DNA from: Mycobacterium sp. | Lineage (GTDB): Bacteria > Actinomycetota > Actinomycetes > Mycobacteriales > Mycobacteriaceae | Reading direction: 5' to 3' | DNA length: 64,000 nt | Assembly (NCBI RefSeq): GCF_004298145.1 | Contig: NZ_SCRH01000045.1 | Span: forward strand, 124,001 to 188,000 | Shown here: piece after piece, positions 34,742-42,813 of the stretch | Layout: every line of letters starts with the position of its first letter | Position numbering within the stretch: the first letter of the stretch is position 1 | The notes under the pieces: generated by a model | Seen by the model: the letters and a program-made list of their open reading frames with translations, nothing else | What the model was told of the DNA's origin: nothing | Databases searched by the model: none | Position numbers and translations under genes: made by a program

Positions 34742-35563
34742 TCACCCGGTCCGGTCAGGAGGCGTGCGTTCGCACAGGTGAGGCGGCCTTTTCTCGGTGA
34801 ACGCCTGTGTCGCCTCGGCGAAATCGGGCTGCTGCTGAAGCCAGCCCTGGGTCTCTGCCTCGTGGGTCAGTTGGCTGGCGAAGTCGCTTTCCAGCGCCCG
34901 CTGGTGCGCCTGCTTGATCGCCGCCACGCTCACCGACAGTTCCGCGAAACGCCGGGCCATCGCAACCGCATCGGTGAGCGCCTCACCGTCCTCGGACAAA
35001 TGATTCACCAGGCCCCAGTCACGTGCCTCGGTGGCCGAAAGGCGCCCTCCCAGCATCGCCATTTCGTTGGCACGTCCCAGCCCGACAACACGCGGAAGCA
35101 ACCACGTCAGGCCCGCATCGGGCATCAACCCAATCTTCGCGAACGACAACTCGAATCGCGCGGATGCGGCGGCAACACGCAGGTCGCACGCCAGCGCCAG
35201 TGACACACCCGCGCCGGCCGCCACACCGTTGACCGCGGCGATGATGGGGATCTGAAGTGATCGCATCGTCTGCACCAGCGGGTTCCATGCCTCGAGCAGC
35301 ACCTGGCGTGCGTTGCCCACATCGCCGGAAATGTCTGCGCCCGCACAGAATCCCCGCCCGGCGCCGGTCAGCACGACAGCGCGGATCCGGCTGTCGGCCT
35401 CCAACTCGAGGAAAGCCGACCTCAGCGTGTCGCCAGCCTCCGGGGTGACCGCGTTGAGTCGTGTCGGCCGGTTGATCGTGACCACACCCACAGTCCCGTC
35501 GCGCTCGACGAGTACGTCTGCGGCGGGCTGCGTGTCCGCGGTCACTGGAAGCGAAGAAACCAT
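34742..35563 (-). CDS. Enoyl-CoA hydratase/isomerase (crotonase superfamily, PaaG-like)
   Basis: The 273-residue protein has two oxyanion-hole motifs, GRGFCAGADIS near residue 70 and NGVAAGAGVSLALACDL near residue 112. The first catalytic Glu of true hydratases is replaced in AKIGLMPDAGLTWLLPR, which matches the PaaG-type isomerase pattern. Isomerisation or hydration of a CoA ester is expected. The start is 6 nt from the stop of the CrtC-like gene at 35570, so they form an operon with the kinase at 36620. Confidence 0.87.
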   Translation of the reverse strand: MVSSLPVTADTQPAADVLVERDGTVGVVTINRPTRLNAVTPEAGDTLRSAFLELEADSRIRAVVLTGAGRGFCAGADISGDVGNARQVLLEAWNPLVQTMRSLQIPIIAAVNGVAAGAGVSLALACDLRVAAASARFELSFAKIGLMPDAGLTWLLPRVVGLGRANEMAMLGGRLSATEARDWGLVNHLSEDGEALTDAVAMARRFAELSVSVAAIKQAHQRALESDFASQLTHEAETQGWLQQQPDFAEATQAFTEKRPPHLCERTPPDRTG

Positions 35564-35569
35564 CGGTAC

Positions 35570-36607
35570 TTACCGTCCTAAGAATTGTCGGACATAGTCG
35601 TGCCACTGCACCTGTTGTAGGTCGCCATGGCAAACTTGGCCCTCACACTCCCAGCGTGTGAGGCATATCCAGGTATCCATATTCGGCCATACGTTAAAAC
35701 GATTGGCCGCGACAACTTTCCCGCGGAGCTGATACTGGCGTCCGGTGGCATCGGTCATCAGCACCTCGGCGGCGGTCGGGGCCAACGTCGAGTAATCGTT
35801 GTGGACGCGCTTGCGGGTCGACACGATGGGGATCAATTCGCCGTCGCGGCGAACCCAGCCCCCCTTGGTCGGGTCGCCTCCCGGAAGCTGCAGGTGGCCC
35901 TTCCAATCGGGTTCGAGATCTGGGTGGTCGTATGCCGTGCAACCGAACATGAAGTCCTCGTTGAAGACACCGGTCATCCAGTCGATCGGCGGCGCCGGCA
36001 CGTGCTGTTCGCTGCGGTTCTGGCCCCACGACCGGTCACGAACGTGAGTGCAATCCACCGCGTATGTTTTGCCGCGCAGTCTGAGTTCGCCGCGTGCACG
36101 CACCGCCTGCTCGAAATGCATGCCGGTTTCCAGCAGCATCGGTTCCATGAGGGCTTGCGTCTCGATGTCGAATGCGTTCTCGCGCAGCTCGTCGGTGTAG
36201 CGCAGCCGGTGCCGCTTGAGAGGTTCGAGCGTCTGGACGTGATAGCCGTTGTCGAACTCGTAGTCCCACAAGTCGTTTACCAGGACGTCCTCGTTCGCAT
36301 AGGTCGTCCAGTTGAACAATTCGGATTGCAGCACGTGCTGTTTCACGCCCTGCCACACCCAGGCCCCGCCGCTGACGATGCCCAGGTTCGGGTGATGCCA
36401 CAAATAGGTCAGCGCGTGGATGTTCTCCTCCGGGACGCTGAAGCCGAAAAATTGTGTTTCGGTCAGGTTTGGTGATCGATTCGAATCCTTGAACTGCCGA
36501 TGTAGTAGGTCGTCTTCGGGCGCCGCGGCCTTGAACGACAGGTTCTTTTCCTCCCAGAACGCCTTTTCGTGCGTTGCCTGGTGGGTTTCGATGGCTTCAC
36601 TGGTCAC
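35570..36607 (-). CDS. CrtC/AttH-like lipocalin-fold candidate (DUF7064/7065-like)
   Basis: The 345-residue protein has an N-terminal FFGFSVPEENIHALTYLW strand pattern, a GGAWVWQGVK segment, and the family motif THVRDRSWGQNR in the middle. These are shared with the proteins at 51174 and 57962. The pattern recalls the hydroxyneurosporene synthase (CrtC)/AttH lipocalin-like fold, whose members hydrate carotenoids or steer pericyclic reactions in natural products. The assignment is by motif memory. It has a GTG start, lies 12 nt from the kinase gene at 36620, and is followed by a crotonase. Confidence 0.7.
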   Translation of the reverse strand: MTSEAIETHQATHEKAFWEEKNLSFKAAAPEDDLLHRQFKDSNRSPNLTETQFFGFSVPEENIHALTYLWHHPNLGIVSGGAWVWQGVKQHVLQSELFNWTTYANEDVLVNDLWDYEFDNGYHVQTLEPLKRHRLRYTDELRENAFDIETQALMEPMLLETGMHFEQAVRARGELRLRGKTYAVDCTHVRDRSWGQNRSEQHVPAPPIDWMTGVFNEDFMFGCTAYDHPDLEPDWKGHLQLPGGDPTKGGWVRRDGELIPIVSTRKRVHNDYSTLAPTAAEVLMTDATGRQYQLRGKVVAANRFNVWPNMDTWICLTRWECEGQVCHGDLQQVQWHDYVRQFLGR

Positions 36608-36619
36608 CCTGATCTCCCT

Positions 36620-37684
36620 TCACGATTCCGCGAGCTCCCAACACGGCCGCAGCAGCGGCGCCTGGGCTTCCCGCTGGGCCTCCGTCATATTCCGCTGCAG
36701 CGCGCTGACGGCGACGATGATCATGTACGCGGCGAACTTCTTGAAATAGTCGAACTTGTGCAAGGGACGGCCGCCGGCGGCGTAATACATGGCCAGCCAT
36801 TCGTCTTCGCTCGGTGGTTGCAGCAGCCCACTGTCGGGCGGGGCCGCGAAGATGCGATTGCTCACGCATTGCAGGGCGAGATCGGCCTCGGCACGCCCAA
36901 GGCTCGACATCTCCCAATCCAGCACCGCCGCGAGCCGTGTGCCGTCGAAAAAGTAGTTTTGCAGTGTCGAGTCGCCGTGCATCAGTTCCGGCTCGCCATC
37001 GGGAAGGTGGTCGAGCAGCCAACTACGCACCGGAACCAAGCGCTCGAATATCGGTAGGTGCACCCAATCCCAGGTCTGCCAATACCAGTTGATCAAGCGC
37101 TCCAACGGAGCGATACCCGGCGCGTTCATCACGAAGTCCTCCAGACCCCGCGCCTTGATGTCGGTGTTATGAATGGCGACCAGCGCGGCCATGACCTTGG
37201 CCAGCATCTCGTCCCGATCGGCCGGTGAGGCCTCGGCGAGCGGGCCCTGAATGAAGGCGGCCGGGTGCTGTCCCCTCCCGTGCACCCGCGACATCACATA
37301 GCCCGAGGCGCCGAGGAAGCGGCCATCCGGGTCGAGCCACAACGGCTCGGGCACCGGCACATCGGTGCCATACAGCGCGCGCTGTACCCGGAACTGTCGC
37401 GACATGTCGTATTCGAAGAACAAGCGCTTGTCGCTGAGCGGCGCATGACGTAGCACCAGTTCGCGGGCGACGCGCCCCTGACCGCTGTTCAGGGTTGCGT
37501 CGAACAGCACTGTGCCGCTTGATGCGCCGACTTCACCGCCGTCGCCGATCACCGCCACATCGACTTCGCCATCGACGTCGGGCTGGTGCTCGATGAAGCG
37601 GCGAATCTCATCGGCACCGACCTTGTGAACGACATCCTTGCCGGCGCCGATCACGTTGCTGAGCATCGACTGGACATCAGCCAT
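36620..37684 (-). CDS. Aminoglycoside-phosphotransferase-family kinase (ACAD10/11-kinase-like)
   Basis: The 354-residue kinase has the full catalytic loop LMHGDSTLQNYFF (H236, D238, N243) and LAAVLDWEMSSLG (D256). This is the type fused to or partnered with acyl-CoA dehydrogenases in ACAD10/11 and in LvaA, which phosphorylate hydroxyacyl-CoA before elimination. The ATG at 37684 overlaps the stop of the FAD-I gene (37677) by 8 nt, so it is coupled to that oxidase. It is followed by the CrtC-like and crotonase genes. An acyl-CoA-like or lipid alcohol substrate is inferred. Confidence 0.88.
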   Translation of the reverse strand: MADVQSMLSNVIGAGKDVVHKVGADEIRRFIEHQPDVDGEVDVAVIGDGGEVGASSGTVLFDATLNSGQGRVARELVLRHAPLSDKRLFFEYDMSRQFRVQRALYGTDVPVPEPLWLDPDGRFLGASGYVMSRVHGRGQHPAAFIQGPLAEASPADRDEMLAKVMAALVAIHNTDIKARGLEDFVMNAPGIAPLERLINWYWQTWDWVHLPIFERLVPVRSWLLDHLPDGEPELMHGDSTLQNYFFDGTRLAAVLDWEMSSLGRAEADLALQCVSNRIFAAPPDSGLLQPPSEDEWLAMYYAAGGRPLHKFDYFKKFAAYMIIVAVSALQRNMTEAQREAQAPLLRPCWELAES

Positions 37685-39044
37685 GAGTGAACTCCTCGTG
37701 TTGTGCGGGGGTGCGATGACCGTGGTGCGTGTGCAAGTTCGCCGCGGCGCGGTTGCCCCAGGCGACGGCCGTGTTCTGGCCGGTCTGAGACAAGTAGTCA
37801 CCGGCGAATTGGATGCGAGACCGGGGATCCAAGTTCGAGGTGAACTCGGCGATCTGCTGATAGACGCCAACGCGTGTCTGCGGCAACGCGATTGGCCATC
37901 GGCGCACGTAGGTGAAATCGACGGTGTCCCGCAGCTCCGGGAACAGTCGCAGCACCGTTTCCAATGAGCGTGCGATGAGTTCGTCATCGGTGCGCGGCAT
38001 CCATGCCGCGGCCGCCGACATCTCCCAGCACACCGAAAGCAGGCCGTGGCCGGCCGGCGCGCGGTCCGGCGCCTTGTTGTTCTCGACGATGATCATGCAG
38101 ACCTCGCGGTCCTCAGCGGCGGGCAGCTGCACCAGGAATGCCGGTGTGTTCGCAGGGCGTGTGGTTCCGATGGCGACGTTGATCGCCTGAGTGAAGCGCA
38201 GCGTGTCGTTGAGGAGGCCGAGTGATGTTCTGGTTGGTGCGCAGATCGTGGCCGCCACCGGCAATGGGGTAGCGACGACGCAGGCATCGGCCGTGAGGGC
38301 CTTTGTTTCGCCCTCGGGATCGCGGTATTTGAGGCGCACACCGTCGTCGCTCTCGGTCAAGGAGAGCACGGGGGAGCGCAGGTGCACCGTCCGCAGCCGT
38401 GACAGCAGTGCGTCGATGATCGCGCCCTGCCCACCGGCGAGCGTCGACAGCCGTCCGGCGACCGCATTGACCAGACCCGACATCAACTCGACGCGGCTGA
38501 CCTTGTCGGAGTCGGCAAGCAACAGCGCACGCGTGATCGGTTCACCGAAGTAGACGTCAGCCTCGGTGCCGGCCAGCCTGGTCAGGTAATCGCGGGCGGT
38601 CTCTGTGTCGAGCGGTGCGGCGGCGCGCAAGTCTTCGTACGACAGCATGCCGCGCATGCTGGCCAGCGCGACGTCGAGCACCACCCGTGCGAGCCTGACC
38701 TTGGTGAACAAGGACAGCACATCGGTTCTCAGCCCCGAGCGGATCAACCGATCGAGGCGTAACAGCCGGATTCGGCCGTCGCGGTACACGCCGAGATATG
38801 GCGCCGTATCAACGATGCGCAGGCTCAGCTCTCGTGCCAGCTGCGTAGCGATCGGATATCGCGCGGCGAACGCCGTCGCGCCGGTGTCGATGCGGTAGCC
38901 ACGTTGCACGATCGTCTCGACGCGCCCGCCCGCACGGGGTTCCGCTTCGAAGACTTCTACCTCCCAGCCCGCCTGCTGCAGACGGTATGCGGCGGTGAGG
39001 CCGGCGATTCCAGCGCCGGCGACGACCGCTCGCCGCGATTTCAC
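37677..39044 (-). CDS. FAD-dependent amine-oxidase-like oxidoreductase (FAD-I)
   Basis: The protein is about 455 residues from the GTG at 39044, with GAGIAG at residues 10-15, FEAEPRAGGRVETIV, YRIDTGATAFAARY, ENNKAPDRAPAGHG and the C-terminal IQFAGDYLSQTGQNTA motif. It groups with the copies at 40041 and 1346. In-frame GTGs at 39062 and 39107 exist, but 39107 overlaps the predicted -10 box, so the shorter start is preferred. It is the first gene of a leftward unit FAD-I, kinase, CrtC-like, crotonase. Confidence 0.84.
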   Translation of the reverse strand: MKSRRAVVAGAGIAGLTAAYRLQQAGWEVEVFEAEPRAGGRVETIVQRGYRIDTGATAFAARYPIATQLARELSLRIVDTAPYLGVYRDGRIRLLRLDRLIRSGLRTDVLSLFTKVRLARVVLDVALASMRGMLSYEDLRAAAPLDTETARDYLTRLAGTEADVYFGEPITRALLLADSDKVSRVELMSGLVNAVAGRLSTLAGGQGAIIDALLSRLRTVHLRSPVLSLTESDDGVRLKYRDPEGETKALTADACVVATPLPVAATICAPTRTSLGLLNDTLRFTQAINVAIGTTRPANTPAFLVQLPAAEDREVCMIIVENNKAPDRAPAGHGLLSVCWEMSAAAAWMPRTDDELIARSLETVLRLFPELRDTVDFTYVRRWPIALPQTRVGVYQQIAEFTSNLDPRSRIQFAGDYLSQTGQNTAVAWGNRAAANLHTHHGHRTPAQHEEFTHG

Positions 39045-39103
39045 AAATGATGGTCGGGGCACCTGGTGGCTTCTGCGACTCTCGTGATGGAGGTTATTTT
39101 GAG

Positions 39104-39133
39104 ACACTAAGGTCTATAAATAGTCGGTGTCAA
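39104..39133 (-). promoter_or_regulatory. Sigma-A-like promoter in the second copy of the inverted-repeat element
   Basis: On the minus strand TTGACA (39133-39128) and TAGTGT (39109-39104) are separated by 18 nt and point at the FAD-I gene. The surrounding TTATTTTGAGACA...CTATAAAT...TGTCAAC matches the element at 13172-13210. An AACTATCGTT near-match of the regulon palindrome overlaps the -35 by two bases (39132-39141), which would suit repression. Confidence 0.6.
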
Positions 39134-39253
39134 CTATCGTTTACGTAATTTCGGTGCCGGACTAGTCGGGAATCGTGCATATCCAATCTCATCACCGAAG
39201 TCGGAGCTAAAGCCGCGCTCGGCGAGGTAGTCTGTGACGGCATCGGAAGTGAC

Positions 39254-39263
39254 AACGATCGTT
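39254..39263. promoter_or_regulatory. AACGNNCGTT-type operator (AACGATCGTT)
   Basis: A perfect palindrome followed by TACG lies 55 nt upstream of the family C gene at 39319. With the near-match at 39132-39141 this divergent gap holds two operator-like sites, one facing each direction. Confidence 0.65.
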
Positions 39264-39318
39264 TACGCACGACCTCGAGCCAGATCGAGTGAGCGCGAGC
39301 CGCCAGGGAGGATGCGAA

Positions 39319-40044
39319 ATGCTATCGCCACAGGCAAATCTGAGGCTCCTGCAGCGCACCTCGTGGAGCGGCTTCGTTTACATCGCATTCCTGATGGTCG
39401 GCATCTGGCCGCTCGCCGGCTTCTTTCCCTCCCAACCGCCGAGCTGGAACGCCGCTGAGATCACCCGGGTCTACCACGACAACGTCATGGGAATCCGCAT
39501 CGGGATGGTGCTGGTACTCGTCGGCTCGATGTTCTACGTGCCCTGGACGGCAATGCTCGCCAAGCTCATCGCGGCCGTGGAGGGTAAGCCGGGCATCCTG
39601 ACCTTCTGCCAGATCATCGCGGGCTGTACCAACGTGCTGCTCACCGCGTATCCCGCGGGATGGTGGCTCACCGCATCGTTTCGCTCCGACCGCGATCCAC
39701 GGCTCGTGCAACTGCTCAACGACATCGCCTGGCTGCAGTTCCTCGGCGTGATCGCGCCGTTCTACTTCGTCGTCATCAGCATCATTTACGCCTCACTGGC
39801 CGACGAGGACCCCGATCCGATCATTCCGCGCTGGGTGGGGTGGTTCAACGTGTTCTTCATGCTGGACCTGATACCGCTGAGCGTCATCTTCCTGTTCAAG
39901 ACCGGGCCATTCGCCTGGAACGGGCTGTTCGGCTTTTACCTGCCGTTCGCGACGTTCTGGGTCTGGTTCTTCGTGATGTACTACGCGATCCGCAAGTCGT
40001 TGCACCGGCTCGACGGCGAGCCCGCGGTGCCGGTGGCCGCGTGA
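39319..40044 (+). CDS. Family C integral membrane protein
   Basis: The 241-residue protein has about six membrane segments. Family positions include GFFPSQPPSWNAAEI, GIRIGMVLVLVG, AVEGKPGILTF, IIPRWVGWFNVFF and FKTGPFAWNGLFGFYLP. GGGAGG at 7 nt supports the ATG at 39319. The stop overlaps the next start (GTGA), so it is coupled to the FAD-I gene at 40041. This is the clearest family C/FAD-I translational coupling in the window and argues for a membrane-bound complex or an electron or substrate partner role (inference). Confidence 0.85.
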   Translation: MLSPQANLRLLQRTSWSGFVYIAFLMVGIWPLAGFFPSQPPSWNAAEITRVYHDNVMGIRIGMVLVLVGSMFYVPWTAMLAKLIAAVEGKPGILTFCQIIAGCTNVLLTAYPAGWWLTASFRSDRDPRLVQLLNDIAWLQFLGVIAPFYFVVISIIYASLADEDPDPIIPRWVGWFNVFFMLDLIPLSVIFLFKTGPFAWNGLFGFYLPFATFWVWFFVMYYAIRKSLHRLDGEPAVPVAA

Positions 40045-41354
40045 GCGCCGCTCGCGCCGCGATCGTCGGGGCGGGCCTGGCCGGGCTGACGGCGGGCTAT
40101 CGCCTGCAGGCGGCCGGCTGGCACGTCGACATCTTCGAGGCCACGAACTCGCCCGGCGGCCGGGTGCAGACGGTGCGCCGCGATGGCTACGCGATCGACA
40201 CCGGGGCGTCGGCGCTCGGTTCGACATACCACGGCTACCTGGCGTTGGCGCGCGAACTCGGTGTCGAAATGCGCTCCACTGCACCGTATATCGGGATCCG
40301 CCGTGCCGGCGCGACGCATCTGCTCGATATGGACAAGATGGTTCGTTCGGGGTTGACGACGCCACTGCTGTCACTGGGCGCAAAGCTGCGAGTGCCGCGA
40401 TTGGCAATCGACGTGGCGATGGCCAAGGCGCGCGGCCGGCTGGACTACGCCGACATGCGCAAGGCCGCACCGCTCGACACCGAAAGTGCGCGCGCGTACG
40501 CCCACCGCGCGCTCTCAGCGGAACTCGACAGCTACCTGTGCGAGCCGATCGTGCGCACCATGCTGATCGCCGACACCGACAAGGTGTCCAAGGTGGAGCT
40601 GCTCTCCGGGATCGGCAACATCTTCACCGCCAAGATTCTCGCCGCCGCAGGCGGACAGGGCCGGGTCCCCGAGGCGCTGGCCGAGCGGCTCAAGGTTCAC
40701 CTGCAGACGCCGGTCCTCGAGGTGCGACGCACCGAAAACGGGGTCAGTGTCAGGCATTCGGGTACAACGTCGGAATACGATGCCTGCGTCGTCACCTGCC
40801 CGCTGCCCGAGGCAACAGCCATCTGCGTCGATGACCGCGGCATCCTCGGTCAGCTCGACAACAGCCTGGGCTACACCCAATGCATCAGCGTCGCCGTCGC
40901 CACCACCAGACCACCCGACTGCCCAGCGTTTCTGCTGATGTTCCCGTCGGTCGAGGACCCCGATATCGCCCTGATGTTCCTCGATCACAACAAGGCCCCC
41001 GACCGCGCGCCGGCCGGACACGGCCTGCTGAGCTGTCTGTGGGAGACCGACGCGTCGCAGCGGATGATCGATGCGCCCGACGAGCAGCTGGTTGCCCACA
41101 CTCTGAGGACCGTATTCGACGTGTTTCCCGAACTGCGCAACACCATCGAGTTCACGCACGTGACGCGGTGGCGGCGGGCGCTGCCGTTCACCCGCATCGG
41201 CGCCTACCAGGACATCGGGCGCCTCAACGCCGGGCTCGATCCGGCGTCACCGGTGCAGTACGCCGCCGACTTCATGTCGGCGGCCGGTCAGAACACGGCA
41301 GTGGAGTTTGGAAATCGGGCCGCGCGCAATGTGATTGGTGCACGCGCGAGCTGA
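40041..41354 (+). CDS. FAD-dependent amine-oxidase-like oxidoreductase (FAD-I)
   Basis: The 437-residue protein has GAGLAG at residues 10-15, FEATNSPGGRVQTV, YAIDTGASALGSTYHGY, DHNKAPDRAPAGHG and a C-terminal VQYAADFMSAAGQNTAVEFG motif. It is the closest paralogue of the divergently encoded copy at 37677; the two flank the shared regulatory gap at 39045-39318. It starts with GTG inside the family C stop codon. The long in-frame upstream extension is antisense noise over the family C gene. Substrate unknown. Confidence 0.87.
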   Translation: MSAARAAIVGAGLAGLTAGYRLQAAGWHVDIFEATNSPGGRVQTVRRDGYAIDTGASALGSTYHGYLALARELGVEMRSTAPYIGIRRAGATHLLDMDKMVRSGLTTPLLSLGAKLRVPRLAIDVAMAKARGRLDYADMRKAAPLDTESARAYAHRALSAELDSYLCEPIVRTMLIADTDKVSKVELLSGIGNIFTAKILAAAGGQGRVPEALAERLKVHLQTPVLEVRRTENGVSVRHSGTTSEYDACVVTCPLPEATAICVDDRGILGQLDNSLGYTQCISVAVATTRPPDCPAFLLMFPSVEDPDIALMFLDHNKAPDRAPAGHGLLSCLWETDASQRMIDAPDEQLVAHTLRTVFDVFPELRNTIEFTHVTRWRRALPFTRIGAYQDIGRLNAGLDPASPVQYAADFMSAAGQNTAVEFGNRAARNVIGARAS

Positions 41355-41360
41355 GGGACG

Positions 41361-42782
41361 TCAGGCGGACGCCGACGTCGGCGGAGCCGCACCCTGAGAG
41401 GTGTCGATAGGGCAGCGTGGCATCTCGGCAGTCGCGGGTGGCGCCGGCACGGCGTTCCGGACGGATTGGACGGTCATCCTCGTGTCGCGGTGCGGCACGA
41501 GGATGACATGCTTCACCCGTCGCCGTTCACCCGCAGCCGCGGTGGTTCTCAGCTCGAGGCGGCGGAGAATTTCGCGCAGCACGACCCTTATCTCGACCAT
41601 GGCGAACATCGCACCGAGGCAGCGGCGATTGCCGCCGCCGAACGGCAGCCAGGTGGTGGGACCGGGCGTCGCGCCCAGCATCCGGTCCGGGTCGAACCGT
41701 TCAGGATGGGGGTACCGCGCAGGGCTCGCGTGTACCAGCCCGATGCCTGGAGCGACCATGACGCCGACGGGCAGGCGGTAGCCCGCCAGCTCGACCGGCT
41801 GGGTCAGGACCCGGCCGACATCGAAGACCACCGGGCGGATCCGCAATGTTTCCTTGGCAATTGCGTCGAGGTACTCGTCGCCCGCTGGATCCCCGGCCGC
41901 GCTCGCGTCGGCTGCGCGTACCGCCTTGCGGAGTGTGTCGGGATGCCTGATGAGCCGCTCCAGTGCCCACGACAGCGCCGTGGCGGTCGTGTCGTGTCCG
42001 GCGGCCAGCAGTGTCATGAGTTGATCACGTAGTTCGGTGTCGGTCATTGTTCGGCCGTCGTCGTGGCTGGCACGCACCAGCATCGCGAGCACATCGGTGC
42101 GCTCCGCGATATCGGGAGCGGCGCGACGATCGGCAATCTCGGCGTACAACAGCCGGTCGGCTTCGTCGATGCGGCGGCGCACATATCGCCAGGGACGGCG
42201 CCGCTGCAGGTCGGGATTTGCGATGGACAGCGACGCCCATGACCCCATGTTGAGCAACCCCGGCATGACCTCGCGCAACGAGGCCAGCCGGGCCGGATCG
42301 GTGGCTCCGATGACCGTCCGCAAGATCACCTCGAGGGTGATCTCCGACATCTTGGGCGCAACCGGGAACTCCACGCCCACCGGCCAGCGGGCAATGTTGG
42401 CGGCAGCGATCTCGGCAATCAGTGCCGCCTGGCGTGCGACCGCGTCGCGTTGGAACGGCGCGATCATAAGACGGCGCCGGTCACGGTGCAGGTCCTCGTC
42501 GATCACCAGCACCGAGGTTTCGCCGACGAACCCCGATAGCAGCGAATTCGCTTCGCCGGCATGATAAATGGTCGGATCACCGGCGAAGACAGTCTTTATG
42601 TCGGCGGGATCGTCGAGATAGACCAGTGTTCCTATCGATGCGATTCGCAGCGTGAATACGCTGCCGTAACGACTGCGGCAGGCCGCCACGAAGCGGGGCC
42701 AATAGCGCAACATCAGCGCCGTCTGCACCGACCGGGGGAGCGGGGGCCCGGGCGGCAAACGATTCGGCTTCGCTTCGCTCAT
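41361..42782 (-). CDS. Cytochrome P450 (CYP135/CYP138-like)
   Basis: The 473-residue P450 has an N-terminal proline-rich LPPGPPLPRS, the I-helix AGHDTT at residues 261-266, ExxR E311-R314, and the heme loop FGGGNRRCLGA with Cys388. The overall pattern, TDVLAMLVRASHDDGRTM and TLLAAGHDTTATALSWALERL, resembles the mycobacterial CYP135/CYP138 group, whose substrates are unknown. It converges with the FAD-I gene (6-nt gap) and lies downstream of the FAD-II gene at 42814 with a 31-nt gap, so it is probably co-transcribed with FAD-II and the DUF1295 reductase. Confidence 0.92.
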   Translation of the reverse strand: MSEAKPNRLPPGPPLPRSVQTALMLRYWPRFVAACRSRYGSVFTLRIASIGTLVYLDDPADIKTVFAGDPTIYHAGEANSLLSGFVGETSVLVIDEDLHRDRRRLMIAPFQRDAVARQAALIAEIAAANIARWPVGVEFPVAPKMSEITLEVILRTVIGATDPARLASLREVMPGLLNMGSWASLSIANPDLQRRRPWRYVRRRIDEADRLLYAEIADRRAAPDIAERTDVLAMLVRASHDDGRTMTDTELRDQLMTLLAAGHDTTATALSWALERLIRHPDTLRKAVRAADASAAGDPAGDEYLDAIAKETLRIRPVVFDVGRVLTQPVELAGYRLPVGVMVAPGIGLVHASPARYPHPERFDPDRMLGATPGPTTWLPFGGGNRRCLGAMFAMVEIRVVLREILRRLELRTTAAAGERRRVKHVILVPHRDTRMTVQSVRNAVPAPPATAEMPRCPIDTSQGAAPPTSASA

Positions 42783-42813
42783 GATCGAAGCATACGAGCG
42801 GCCCCGGCCTTGG

